From an uncultured Chloroflexota bacterium (GTDB lineage Bacteria > Chloroflexota > Anaerolineae > Aggregatilineales > Phototrophicaceae): DNA of 64,000 nt. The position numbers and the translations under genes were made by a program. Below the pieces are notes generated by a model, which was not told the origin of the DNA, made no database searches, and worked only from the letters and a program-made list of their open reading frames with translations. Location: positions 366,613 to 430,612 of the forward strand of contig CALJKV010000110.1 in NCBI GenBank assembly GCA_937974245.1, read 5' to 3'. How positions within the stretch are numbered: position 1 is the first letter of the stretch; each line of letters begins with the position of its first letter. Of this stretch, positions 1 through 7,422 are shown piece by piece.

Positions 1-33
1 CCAGCAGGTGCCCAGGCGACAATTCTGTCATAA
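1..33 (+). CDS. possible C-terminal end of an upstream gene
   Basis: The first reading frame from the window edge reads PAGAQATILS and stops at TAA. It is too short to identify. It is called only because a GC-rich hairpin follows about 45 bases later, as expected after a gene end. The other two forward frames also stay open for 20-30 codons, so the frame choice is a guess. Confidence 0.25.
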   Translation, partial: PAGAQATILS

Positions 34-75
34 GAAATCCCGTTTCAGCCCCGTCTGGTTATGTAATTGACTGTT

Positions 76-93
76 CCCCGGTTCGGGCCGGGG
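76..93 (+). terminator. GC-rich hairpin, possible weak terminator
   Basis: A perfect 6-bp stem (CCCCGG / CCGGGG) encloses a 6-nt loop. The following sequence is only moderately T-rich (TCTGATTT), so this is a weak intrinsic terminator at best. It would end the gene entering from the left edge. Confidence 0.35.
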
Positions 94-539
94 TCTGATT
101 TAAGTAAGGTGCATCGGTCTGCGATGACCTTAGACGCGCCGTGAATTGCTGTAACCCATTGAGCGCAATCAGCGCAGGGACATGAGGACTAGCGACAACC
201 ACAAAAGGCAAAAACGATGGACAGCTTGCTTTGGGTCAATTCACGGCACAAACACACACTATGAAACAGCGTATTGTCATGAATTTCATTTACTATATCA
301 CAGAAGTAGGGCATTTGGGCATAAAATTCATGATTGGTATGCTGTTGGCCTATCGCAAAGCCCCGTTACAAGCGGATACGGATTCCTTGTAGCGATATGG
401 TTTATCGTGTTCAGGGAACAAATATCAAAGAGCCGGAAGGGCATTCAAGAGAGGTTAATTTTACCCGACAGAATCGCACTGATTTCCCTTGTTAAGGATT
501 GGTTTTCAACCGTGTTCTGAATTTGACAATCCATTCATC
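94..539. other. intergenic stretch with no convincing gene
   Basis: This is AT-richer sequence between the left-edge gene end and the SWIM gene. A 112-codon frame (182-520) and a 44-codon frame (261-392, starting MKQRIVMNF) are open on the plus strand. Neither has a good ribosome-binding site, a recognisable domain or a lipoprotein or signal sequence. They overlap in different frames, so at most one could be real. I see no RNA gene here. Confidence 0.4.
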
Positions 540-570
540 TTGACTTAAACTTAGGGTAAGTTGGCATATC
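540..570 (+). promoter_or_regulatory. possible promoter for SWIM gene leader
   Basis: A good -35 box TTGACT (540-545) is followed 19 bp later by a weak -10 (CATATC, 565-570). Transcription from here would read through the hairpin at 630-668 before reaching the SWIM gene. The -10 match is poor, so the call is tentative. Confidence 0.25.
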
Positions 571-629
571 TATTCAGGATGTGTGACAAGTGTTCCCCAA
601 AACGCCAACATTGCGATTTCTACGTTCCA

Positions 630-671
630 ACACGCGGTTTTGACTGCTCAAAAGCCGCGTGTTTTTTGTTT
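630..671 (+). terminator. intrinsic terminator inside the SWIM gene leader (attenuator-like)
   Basis: The outer stem ACACGCGG (630-637) pairs with CCGCGTGT (655-662). The inner stem TTTTGA (638-643) pairs with TCAAAA (648-653) around a CTGC loop, with one bulged G. A T-run follows at 663-671. This is a strong terminator, yet it sits only 40 bases ahead of the SWIM gene start and after a likely promoter. It may therefore attenuate that gene or end a short leader RNA. The reading frame of the SWIM gene is open through the hairpin from an ATG at 579. Confidence 0.65.
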
Positions 672-710
672 CTAAGCCAGGTTAATCTATTGTTCAAGGA
701 GTTGTTCCAC

Positions 711-1205
711 ATGGACTATGGCATGATTGGCAAGATCGAAAAAGCCAAACGGTACGCTGAAGAACGTGATCGCATTACCTTTAACTCCCTGGAGGTGGAG
801 TTCAAAGGGAATAACAACGTTTACAGTATCTGTCTTAATGGTAGTGGCTGGCAGTGTTCTTGCCCCGGATTTCACTCACATTCTATTTGCCCGCATGTGA
901 TGGCGATGGAACGTCTGTTTAAACCCATGCTCAAGCGTGACCCCCTCCCGTATACCCCCGGTCAAAATGTAGTGAGCGACGTTGAGAAATCAAAACGCTA
1001 CTCTGAAGAAACGGATCGTATCCGGTTTGCCGCTTTTGATGTAACCTTTCATGGAAGCAACAACGATCACCACACTAACTACAACACGCAGGCCATGCAA
1101 TGCGACTGTGACTTTTTCCATACCCGTCACGTGTGCAGCCACAGCATGGCTATGGAGCGTATCTTAATGAAGATGCTCCCCAAGCAGCCAGTTAGCGAGG
1201 AATAA
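711..1205 (+). CDS. tandem SWIM zinc-finger mini-protein
   Basis: This 164-residue protein is built of two copies of one unit. Each copy has a helix with KxKRY(A/S)EExDRI, a short beta region, then a SWIM-type zinc site CxCx(8)CxH (C49, C51, C60, H62; and C131, C133, C142, H144), then MAMERI/L. SWIM fingers bind nucleic acid or protein partners. Free-standing short versions are, to my knowledge, common in Chloroflexota, but their job is unknown. The start at 711 is chosen because AAGGAG (696-701) lies 9 bases upstream. The frame is open further up to 579 but would then run through a terminator hairpin. A strong terminator follows at 1237. Confidence 0.85.
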   Translation: MDYGMIGKIEKAKRYAEERDRITFNSLEVEFKGNNNVYSICLNGSGWQCSCPGFHSHSICPHVMAMERLFKPMLKRDPLPYTPGQNVVSDVEKSKRYSEETDRIRFAAFDVTFHGSNNDHHTNYNTQAMQCDCDFFHTRHVCSHSMAMERILMKMLPKQPVSEE

Positions 1206-1236
1206 CACGCTGCTCACAGTCCAATTTCCAGTTTAA

Positions 1237-1269
1237 CAGTCTGCTTACCCACAAGCAGGCTGTTTTTTT
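1237..1269 (+). terminator. intrinsic terminator after SWIM gene
   Basis: A 10-bp stem, CAGTCTGCTT (1237-1246) with AAGCAGGCTG (1253-1262) and one G-U pair, encloses a 6-nt loop. Seven T residues follow (1263-1269). Confidence 0.9.
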
Positions 1270-1340
1270 GCCGACACAGGCCAGAGCAGCCCTTGCGGGC
1301 GATTGTGTAATTCCTTTCACAATTTTCGCCTTACCCTCTA

Positions 1341-1370
1341 TTGTCGGGTTGTGGATGACATTGGTACAAT
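1341..1370 (+). promoter_or_regulatory. sigma70-type promoter for the Roadblock gene leader
   Basis: TTGTCG (1341-1346) and TACAAT (1365-1370) are separated by 18 bp. An ATG begins 7 nt after the -10 box, at the expected transcription start. This spacing is the same as at the 27.9-kb promoter. The Roadblock gene starts about 180 nt downstream. Confidence 0.55.
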
Positions 1371-1377
1371 AGGACCT

Positions 1378-1449
1378 ATGAAGCGGGTGTGTGCATTTTT
1401 GTTGTGGACAAATTTGTCTCTTTTGGATATGCTTCACCTAGCTCTCTAA
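1378..1449 (+). CDS. possible leaderless leader peptide, leucine-rich
   Basis: A 23-codon frame encodes a peptide beginning MKRVCAFLLW. Eight of its 23 residues are Leu. Its ATG lies at the predicted transcription start, so it would be translated without a ribosome-binding site. The stop codon (1447-1449) is followed at once by a nested hairpin. There is no intrinsic terminator before the Roadblock gene, so if this is regulatory it would act on translation or RNA stability. Leu-rich short frames arise easily by chance. Confidence 0.25.
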   Translation: MKRVCAFLLWTNLSLLDMLHLAL

Positions 1450-1516
1450 TGACAACATCTTGCTGGTGATTTGCCGGACACAAGACTATCACATCAGCAC
1501 ACACACTTTGTTGTCA
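1450..1516 (+). promoter_or_regulatory. structured 5' leader of Roadblock gene
   Basis: An outer stem TGACAACA (1450-1457) / TGTTGTCA (1509-1516) encloses a second stem, GCTGGTGAT (1462-1470) with ATCAC..CAGC (1488-1498). A competing long-range pairing is possible between GTGTGTGC (1387-1394) and GCACACAC (1497-1504), and would open the inner stem. No known riboswitch consensus is recognised. Confidence 0.4.
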
Positions 1517-1559
1517 GTATTCAGCATATAACAGAGGCAACCGAGAGGCTGAACGGGTT

Positions 1560-1961
1560 ATGACCACAGAAACACGTGAACAACGGTTGGAAGACACCCT
1601 CAAATTATTGCATCGCGCTGTGGAGGGTATTAACGCCACCGTGATCGTCAATGTTGATGGTCTGTTGGTGGCCTCTTTCCCGCCAGGCGATGAAGAGAAC
1701 CCGCACCAGAACCCAACCAGCAGCCCACAGGTTGCCGCGATGTCCGCTACCCTGATCGGCTTGGCGGAGCGCACGCTGGGACGACTAGCCCAGGGTGGCC
1801 TGGAACGACTGCTGATGGAAGGGGAAGATGGTACGATGGTTGTGTATCCTGCTGGGCGAGCATCACTGGCCGTCCTGGTTGAGAAAAACGCCCGCCTTTC
1901 CCATGTGCTGTTTGCCACCAAAAAGGCGGCGGGGGATGTCGCCAATATCCTGGGGTATTAG
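1560..1961 (+). CDS. Roadblock/LC7 domain protein
   Basis: This 133-residue protein has the single-domain Roadblock/LC7 fold. Helix 1 (residues 5-22) is followed by ATVIVNVDGLLVAS, a central helix with AAMSATLIGLAERTL, and two C-terminal strands with VVYPAGRASLAVLV. Such proteins act as dimeric scaffolds or regulators of small Ras-like GTPases (MglB-type), but no GTPase gene lies in this window. A paralogue sits at 60810-61178. An acidic, Pro/Asn-rich insertion (about residues 42-57) after the second strand is absent from the paralogue. A GAGAGG motif about 15 bases upstream may serve as the ribosome-binding site. It converges on the FHA gene and shares a terminator with it. Confidence 0.9.
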   Translation: MTTETREQRLEDTLKLLHRAVEGINATVIVNVDGLLVASFPPGDEENPHQNPTSSPQVAAMSATLIGLAERTLGRLAQGGLERLLMEGEDGTMVVYPAGRASLAVLVEKNARLSHVLFATKKAAGDVANILGY

Positions 1962-2008
1962 CACTCGAATCGCCTGAGCAAATGACCGGACTATACCGGA
2001 CACGTAAT

Positions 2009-2042
2009 AAAAAGGGACGAACGCTGGTTCATCCCTTTTTTG
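2009..2042. terminator. bidirectional terminator
   Basis: The stem is AAAAAGGGA.GAAC paired with GTTC.TCCCTTTTT around a short loop. It has an A-run on one side and a T-run on the other, so it can stop the plus-strand Roadblock gene and the minus-strand FHA gene. Confidence 0.85.
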
Positions 2043-2064
2043 TTTGTGTGAGTTTCGGGCGCTG

Positions 2065-3171
2065 CTAGGACTTGCCAGCCTGGAAAAAGAGTTTGAGCAC
2101 CATTTGCCCCAGGCGGATTTCATCTCCATCGCGTACCTGGTATGGTTGGTGCGCATCTAATCGTTGCCCATTCAGGAAGGTGCCGTTGCTGCTGCCGAGA
2201 TCGGAGACATCCAGGCGATTATCATGCAGTCGCAGCGCCGCGTGCCGGCGACTGACGCCCATCCGATACCCGGCATAACCGGTCATATCCACATCGGGCT
2301 GGTTGCCGGATGACGGGTCACGCCGCCCAAAGATAATCTCCACTTTGGGATAGACCAGCATTGGGGTGAGGCCGCCTTCAATTTCAATCCGCAGCATCAT
2401 ATCGTCGGTAAATGTGCCGCTCCCAGCGCTCTTGATTGCCTGGCTTTCTTTTGTATCCAGTGGGCGGGCGGCTTCTTCTTCCTGATCTCTAATCAGGTCA
2501 CGGGTGCCTAAAGTGGGCTGTTTGCCAGTGACCAGATTTGTCCCGCAATTTTCACAGAATATAACCCCTGCCCGGTTGTTATGGCCGCAATTCGGGCAAG
2601 CCTGTGAAGCGGCGGGTTTCTTGGGCGCATCTACAGGAACGCTTGCCTCGTCGCTGGCCGGCGGGCTTTTAGGGGCTGTGGGGGCTATAGGGGCTGTGGG
2701 GGCAGGGCTGGCGGGTACGGGTACTGGTTCAGGGCCGCGTTTAACTGCGGCAACGATATCACCAGGGATTTTATTGGTACCGGAGCCGCTGTTTCCTTGT
2801 TCAGGCTTTGGCGGTTGGGCGGGAACCGTCGGTTTACTGGCGAGAGTCTCATCCTCATCCGTGCTGGTGGCTGCTGAATCTGGTTTGGCCGGTGGCAGAG
2901 GACTCGCGGCTGACTTCACTTCTTCCGCCTTTTTGTCACCGCTAGGCTGCGACGAATCGGCTTGAGCCGGTGGCAGAGGACTCGCGGCTGACTTCACTTC
3001 TTCCGCCTTTTTGTCATCGGCCTGGGCAGGTGACGCCGGTGATTCATCTGGTTTAGCTGCCGAGGTGACGCTGTCAGGCTGGACGGGGGAAGCAGAAGAC
3101 TCTGACGGTGTTGCCGCCTGCTGCTTTTGCTCATCGTTATTGGATTGTGAATTGGGTTGTTTTTCAGTCAT
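2065..3171 (-). CDS. FHA domain protein with zinc ribbon and long disordered N-terminus
   Basis: This 368-residue protein has a low-complexity Ser/Ala/Pro/Lys region (about 1-185), a four-cysteine zinc ribbon (C192, C195, C206, C209) and a C-terminal FHA domain (about 270-362). The FHA core motifs are visible: FGRR, SRRH, LGSSNGT and the terminal hydrophobic strand. FHA domains bind phosphothreonine, so this is a likely reader of Ser/Thr kinase signalling. No kinase gene lies nearby. The linker contains a perfect duplicated block, DKKAEEVKSAASPLPPA, encoded by a 51-bp direct repeat. There is no signal peptide, so it is cytoplasmic. Confidence 0.92.
   Translation of the reverse strand: MTEKQPNSQSNNDEQKQQAATPSESSASPVQPDSVTSAAKPDESPASPAQADDKKAEEVKSAASPLPPAQADSSQPSGDKKAEEVKSAASPLPPAKPDSAATSTDEDETLASKPTVPAQPPKPEQGNSGSGTNKIPGDIVAAVKRGPEPVPVPASPAPTAPIAPTAPKSPPASDEASVPVDAPKKPAASQACPNCGHNNRAGVIFCENCGTNLVTGKQPTLGTRDLIRDQEEEAARPLDTKESQAIKSAGSGTFTDDMMLRIEIEGGLTPMLVYPKVEIIFGRRDPSSGNQPDVDMTGYAGYRMGVSRRHAALRLHDNRLDVSDLGSSNGTFLNGQRLDAHQPYQVRDGDEIRLGQMVLKLFFQAGKS
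2888..3016. repeat. 51-bp perfect tandem repeat inside FHA gene
   Basis: Identical 51-bp copies at 2888-2938 and 2966-3016 (period 78 bp) encode the repeated linker block of the FHA protein. The repeat is in frame, and expansion or loss would only change linker length. Confidence 0.9.
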
Positions 3172-3348
3172 AATGCGTTGCGCCAGTCGAATTATTTCCT
3201 AAGTTAGGCAAAACTCACACTGTCAACCGGGGACTCTGATAAATTATTTTAGTGGTCTATCCCCAACCGTACCACAACAGTGCCGGTATCATTTATTATT
3301 GTACTTGTATAGAGACCATCACTGCAAGTATTGTACCCTTTCTATGCG

Positions 3349-6039
3349 ATGAGCGCGAATGATATTCAGGTAGGAAACACACAGGTGGGCAAAACACGAA
3401 TTCTCTGGCTGCTGGTCAGCTTGTTGTTGCTGTCCGTGGCTGTCCGTACCAACTATATTCCGTCGCAAAGCATCTGGTTTGATGAGGGCTGGTCGGCCTA
3501 CGCTGCCATACAGCCCACGCTGGCGGATGCGGTTGCCGCTGACTCCACTAATCCTCCCCTCTACTATGTGCTGCTGAACCTGTTTGTCAAAGGCACGGGC
3601 GACAGCGAACTGGCGCTGCGTTGGTTTTCGCTGCTGCTGGGACTGCTGGCGATACCCCTGATATACCAACTCGGATGCCGCCTGTTTCACGCCAGCGCCG
3701 GGCTGGTCGCTGCATTCCTGGTCACGCTGTCGCCGCTGCTATGGTGGGCAGCGCAGGAGGCCCGCATGTATACGCTGCTGGCGTTTCTGGTGCTGGTCGC
3801 TGCGCTGGCGTGGCACAATTTACTGCGTGACGAAAGGCGGCGTAACCGGCCAACCGGGGCATGGTGGCTGTTGTGGGGTAGTGAGCTGGCGCTACTGTAT
3901 GCCCATAATACCGGCCCCGTTATTGCCCTGTGGCTGAATGTCGTCACGCTGTTGGCCTGGCTGACTGGTCGCACGCTCCGCCGCCCGAACTGGCGTCTAT
4001 GGATAGTTGGGCAGATCACGGTTGCTGCCCTGTGGTCGCCCTGGTTTATCACCCGATTCACCCTGTTACAATCGGCAAACAGTGCGTTGTTCACGCCGCC
4101 ACAGTGGAGCGCTTCGCTGTTCGGGCAGTTGTGGCAGGCATTGTGGGCTGGCCCCTGGGCGATGGTTGGCGCAGAGCCGGCTTTGCCCTGGCTGGCGCTG
4201 GCTGTGCTGGTCGTAGCGCTGGCATTGGTCCCCTGGCGGAAGGCGGCGGGACGCTGGCTGGTAGCCCATACGGTGATTCTGACACTGGCGCTGCTCATTG
4301 GCCTGACGATCCTCGGCAATCATGTGCATAGTCGTTACCTGGTCATGATCGCGCCGCTGCCGTTGCTGGCGCTGGCTGCGGGTGTTGCCCGGATTCCGAA
4401 CCGCTATGCACAGGCAGGACTGCTGGCGGGGTTTGCCGGGATATTCTTTTTCAGCATGAACGCGGCGCAGAATCCGGCTTACAGCCACGATGATGCCCGC
4501 AGCATGACCCAATACTATGCCGATACCCTGACCGCTGGCGATACTGTCCTGGCCTGGTCATATGCGGATCGCTACGAACTGGCCTACTACTGGGAGCGGT
4601 TGGGCGTCACAGCGAAACGGGTCATCCTGGCGGAAGGGGCGGATTTAGATGGGGTGCTGCCGCTGCTGCCGTCATCGGGTGACGTGGCGCTGAATATCTG
4701 GTATACGCAGCGGGCCGACTACCGGGGGATGATGCGCTGCATTCTGGGCAACGGCACGGTATCCTCACCCGAGTCCTTCACCGTTTATGGGATGAGTACG
4801 GATGTTTACCGTTCACCCACGTTGAATCTACCGGAATTACGCCCCGCGCGACTGTCTTTCACGGTAGCCGAAGTGGGCGCAACTGGCAGATTTCCGGTTG
4901 AATCTGCTGCCGACCAAGCGGTCTGTATGCCGCTGGAAATCACGTTGACACAGCCGACAGCGGGTGAACTCAAAGCCGCAGTCACCGTGCGTAACAGCCT
5001 GGGTTGGGAAGTCGCGCATACCGACGCGGTGTTCGCCACCGCCAACCAGCGCACGGCTGCCAGTGTAAGCCCTGGTGAACGCTTGTCCGCCTATCCACTG
5101 CTGCGTCTACCATTCGGTGCGTCGCCAGGGGACTACACTGTCTGGCTGCGACTCTACGATGCTGAGTCGCTGCCTTCTGGCTTCGATGCCCTGGCGGAAG
5201 ATGGCACACCCGCCGGGAAAGATGTGTTTTTCGGGGTGTGGACGGTGGCAGCGGGCGCGGAGTGGGCGCAGACTGGACGCATGACTGATCTGCCGGTACA
5301 GGTGGCGATTCCGGCAGGCGAGTCTCTAATGCTGATCGGGCTGGAACGAATGCCGGACGACCCGCAGCCAGTGCATAACGGCGATACGGTTCGGCTGCAA
5401 CTGCTGTGGGAAGGGACGGGTGCACTTCCCGCACTTACACTGTCTGGTGACGGTTGGCAGCGTGACATCCGCCCCAATGAGACCGGCACACATGACGTGG
5501 TGACTCTCGATTGGCGTGAGGTACTGATTCCCGCTGATGCCACCGCCGGAGACGCCGAACTGCGCCTGCCGGACGGGACTATTGTTGCCCGGTACGCGGT
5601 CACGGCCCTGCCGGTTGTATACGAAGCCCCGGCGGTTGCTGTACCGGTGGACGCGGTGCTGCCCGATGTGGGGGTACTTGTCGGGTTCACGATGGAAAGC
5701 GACACACTTGACCTGACTCGGTCTTTTTCGGCGGCACTCGTCTGGCAGGCGATGGAAACCACGCCGCTTAGTTACACCGTGTTTGTGCAGCTTGTGGATG
5801 AGAGTGGGCGAGTCATCGCGCAAAGTGACTCCGCGCCGGCTGATGGGGCGCGCCCGACGACAGGCTGGCGACCAGGTGAGTATATCGTGGATAGCCACCT
5901 GTTGAAATTTAACGAGAACGCCGCGCCCGGCAGTGCCACACTCATTGCCGGAATGTATGATCCGGCTACCGGCCAGCGTGTGGAGTTGGCGGACGGTATG
6001 GATGCTGTTGTGCTGCTGCGTGGGGTGGTTGTGCGTTAA
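3349..6039 (+). CDS. GT39/ArnT-like membrane glycosyltransferase with large C-terminal domain
   Basis: The protein has about 896 residues. The N-terminal half (about 15-400) has roughly ten membrane segments. The first periplasmic loop carries the Asp-Glu pair IWFDEGWSAY and is followed by NPPLYYVLL, typical of GT39/GT83 dolichyl- or polyprenyl-phosphate-sugar transferases. The C-terminal half (about 430-896) is soluble, beta-rich and predicted extracytoplasmic. These enzymes move a lipid-linked sugar onto a protein or glycan outside the membrane; the acceptor is unknown. I prefer the ATG at 3349. A TTG at 3331 would add six residues, and neither has a clear ribosome-binding site. It is transcribed divergently from the FHA gene. 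Confidence 0.85.
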   Translation: MSANDIQVGNTQVGKTRILWLLVSLLLLSVAVRTNYIPSQSIWFDEGWSAYAAIQPTLADAVAADSTNPPLYYVLLNLFVKGTGDSELALRWFSLLLGLLAIPLIYQLGCRLFHASAGLVAAFLVTLSPLLWWAAQEARMYTLLAFLVLVAALAWHNLLRDERRRNRPTGAWWLLWGSELALLYAHNTGPVIALWLNVVTLLAWLTGRTLRRPNWRLWIVGQITVAALWSPWFITRFTLLQSANSALFTPPQWSASLFGQLWQALWAGPWAMVGAEPALPWLALAVLVVALALVPWRKAAGRWLVAHTVILTLALLIGLTILGNHVHSRYLVMIAPLPLLALAAGVARIPNRYAQAGLLAGFAGIFFFSMNAAQNPAYSHDDARSMTQYYADTLTAGDTVLAWSYADRYELAYYWERLGVTAKRVILAEGADLDGVLPLLPSSGDVALNIWYTQRADYRGMMRCILGNGTVSSPESFTVYGMSTDVYRSPTLNLPELRPARLSFTVAEVGATGRFPVESAADQAVCMPLEITLTQPTAGELKAAVTVRNSLGWEVAHTDAVFATANQRTAASVSPGERLSAYPLLRLPFGASPGDYTVWLRLYDAESLPSGFDALAEDGTPAGKDVFFGVWTVAAGAEWAQTGRMTDLPVQVAIPAGESLMLIGLERMPDDPQPVHNGDTVRLQLLWEGTGALPALTLSGDGWQRDIRPNETGTHDVVTLDWREVLIPADATAGDAELRLPDGTIVARYAVTALPVVYEAPAVAVPVDAVLPDVGVLVGFTMESDTLDLTRSFSAALVWQAMETTPLSYTVFVQLVDESGRVIAQSDSAPADGARPTTGWRPGEYIVDSHLLKFNENAAPGSATLIAGMYDPATGQRVELADGMDAVVLLRGVVVR

Positions 6040-6081
6040 ATTTGCGGTGTTTGGCGCTTTTTTGTTTATAATGGGATTGGA

Positions 6082-6110
6082 GCGTCCGAAAACTGGCCGT
6101 GGACGGACGC
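6082..6110. terminator. hairpin between convergent genes, weak terminator
   Basis: GCGTCCG (6082-6088) and CGGACGC (6104-6110) form a 7-bp stem with a 15-nt loop, between two convergent genes. There is no good T-run on either side, so termination activity is uncertain. Confidence 0.3.
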
Positions 6111-6137
6111 CCCTGTTTTATGTGCGCTGCGTGCGGA

Positions 6138-6659
6138 CTAACCCTCTGACATCATCATCGAGTTGCTATACACGAGGGCGGTGTAGAACAGGTTGAGTTC
6201 CGCCCGCAGTGCCGTACATTCCGGCGCTTCGTCGGCAATCGCCGTCGGGACGAGGGCCGTCATGCCTTCCATCATGGAGTCACTGCCCATCATCTCCATC
6301 ATGCCGTCCATGCCCATGCCCATATACTCGCTGACAGATGCCAACTGCTCTTCGGTCAGCATACCGCTCATCATGCTATCGGCCATCATGCTTTCGAACA
6401 GCGCGGCATACTGCCCTTTGTCATAAGCAGCCAGGTCGAGTCCCATCATGTCGCCACCTTCGGCCATCATCATGGAGTCCATGACCTGCCCGAAGCCGAA
6501 ATAGTATTCCGCGATATACAGGTTGAGAATCAGGTCGGAATCGCAGACTACGGTTCCCATCATCATGTCATCATCCTGCGCGGAGATGGTGAACACCGCC
6601 ACGCTCAGCACCGCCGCGACGACGGCGACCAGCCCGAAACGAACCATAAAGTGACGCAT
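6138..6659 (-). CDS. methionine-rich secreted protein
   Basis: This 173-residue protein has a cleavable signal peptide (RFGLVAVVAAVLSVAVFTISAQ). The mature region holds many MM and MMM clusters, with about 29 Met in all (roughly 17%), plus acidic residues and two Cys. The start is supported by AGGAGG about 9 bases upstream. Met clusters in exported proteins can bind Cu(I) or Ag(I), as in CopC- or PcoE-type proteins. Here the Met also alternate with Asp and Glu, and no copper gene lies nearby. I do not recognise a family. It could equally be a structural or oxidant-scavenging protein. Confidence 0.75.
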   Translation of the reverse strand: MRHFMVRFGLVAVVAAVLSVAVFTISAQDDDMMMGTVVCDSDLILNLYIAEYYFGFGQVMDSMMMAEGGDMMGLDLAAYDKGQYAALFESMMADSMMSGMLTEEQLASVSEYMGMGMDGMMEMMGSDSMMEGMTALVPTAIADEAPECTALRAELNLFYTALVYSNSMMMSEG

Positions 6660-6973
6660 CGTAAAACTACCTCCTGAACAATAGTGAACGAATATCCCGC
6701 TGTCTTTGGCGGAACGTCCTTACCCTAATGCCAAAATCTAACGAAATACTTACGCTCGCAGGAGACGAGGGCGGCGACTGCCCATGTTTGGGATGATAGA
6801 TTGTACCTTTGTACAGCTCCTGAACTGGTCTTCCGTTGTGTGATGTGAACCGGCATTTTCCCATATAATGCTATATATCGGGTTTTTCGATTATAATCAG
6901 TGTGTTTCTCCTATCACGCACTTTTCTTCCATGTGTTTTCATATCAAATCAATAGGCATATTGGGGGTGCACT
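6660..6973. other. divergent intergenic region with two -10-like boxes
   Basis: This 314-bp gap separates the Met-rich gene (minus) and the ankyrin gene (plus). It contains TATAAT at 6864-6869 and again at 6892-6897, each with only a weak -35 partner. Either could serve the ankyrin gene. A 65-codon minus-strand frame here has no ribosome-binding site or recognisable content and is not called. Confidence 0.4.
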
Positions 6974-7381
6974 ATGGAAAGACCACCGGCACTTGAACCG
7001 GCACTCGTGTTCGAGTTTGTGAAAGTGGCGCATGGCGATCTCGACCAGGTTAGGACCTTGCTTGACCGCGAACCCGGTTTGCTCAACGCGGCCTGGGATT
7101 GGGGTGGCGGCGACTGGGAAACCGGGTTAGGGGCGGCGGCTCATACCGGCAGCCGGAGCATCGCCCTGTACCTGCTCGGCAAGGGGGCACGGATTGACCT
7201 GTTTACCGCCGCGATGCTCGGACATCTGGAGACAGTCAAGGCGATCCTGAAGGCGACTCCGGCAGCTTTGCAGAGCAGCGGGGCGCACGGTATACCGCTG
7301 ATTGTTCATGCGCGGATGGGCGGCGAACTGGCCGCACCGGTAGTGGCCTACCTGGAGTCACTGGGTGTCGCTGGCGAATAA
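6974..7381 (+). CDS. small ankyrin-repeat protein
   Basis: This 135-residue protein is made of ankyrin-like helical pairs: GDLDQVRTLLDREPGLLNA, then a middle repeat around TGSRSIALYLLGKGARIDLFT, then GHLETVKAILKATPAAL. Ankyrin repeats mediate protein binding, and the partner is unknown. There is no signal peptide. GGGGGTG lies about 6-8 bases before the ATG. It is followed after 41 bp by the aldo/keto reductase gene on the same strand, so it may head a short operon with it. Confidence 0.85.
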   Translation: MERPPALEPALVFEFVKVAHGDLDQVRTLLDREPGLLNAAWDWGGGDWETGLGAAAHTGSRSIALYLLGKGARIDLFTAAMLGHLETVKAILKATPAALQSSGAHGIPLIVHARMGGELAAPVVAYLESLGVAGE

Positions 7382-7422
7382 GGCTGACTTCGTGGGTCGG
7401 TTGGAAAAGGAGAAATGAGACT

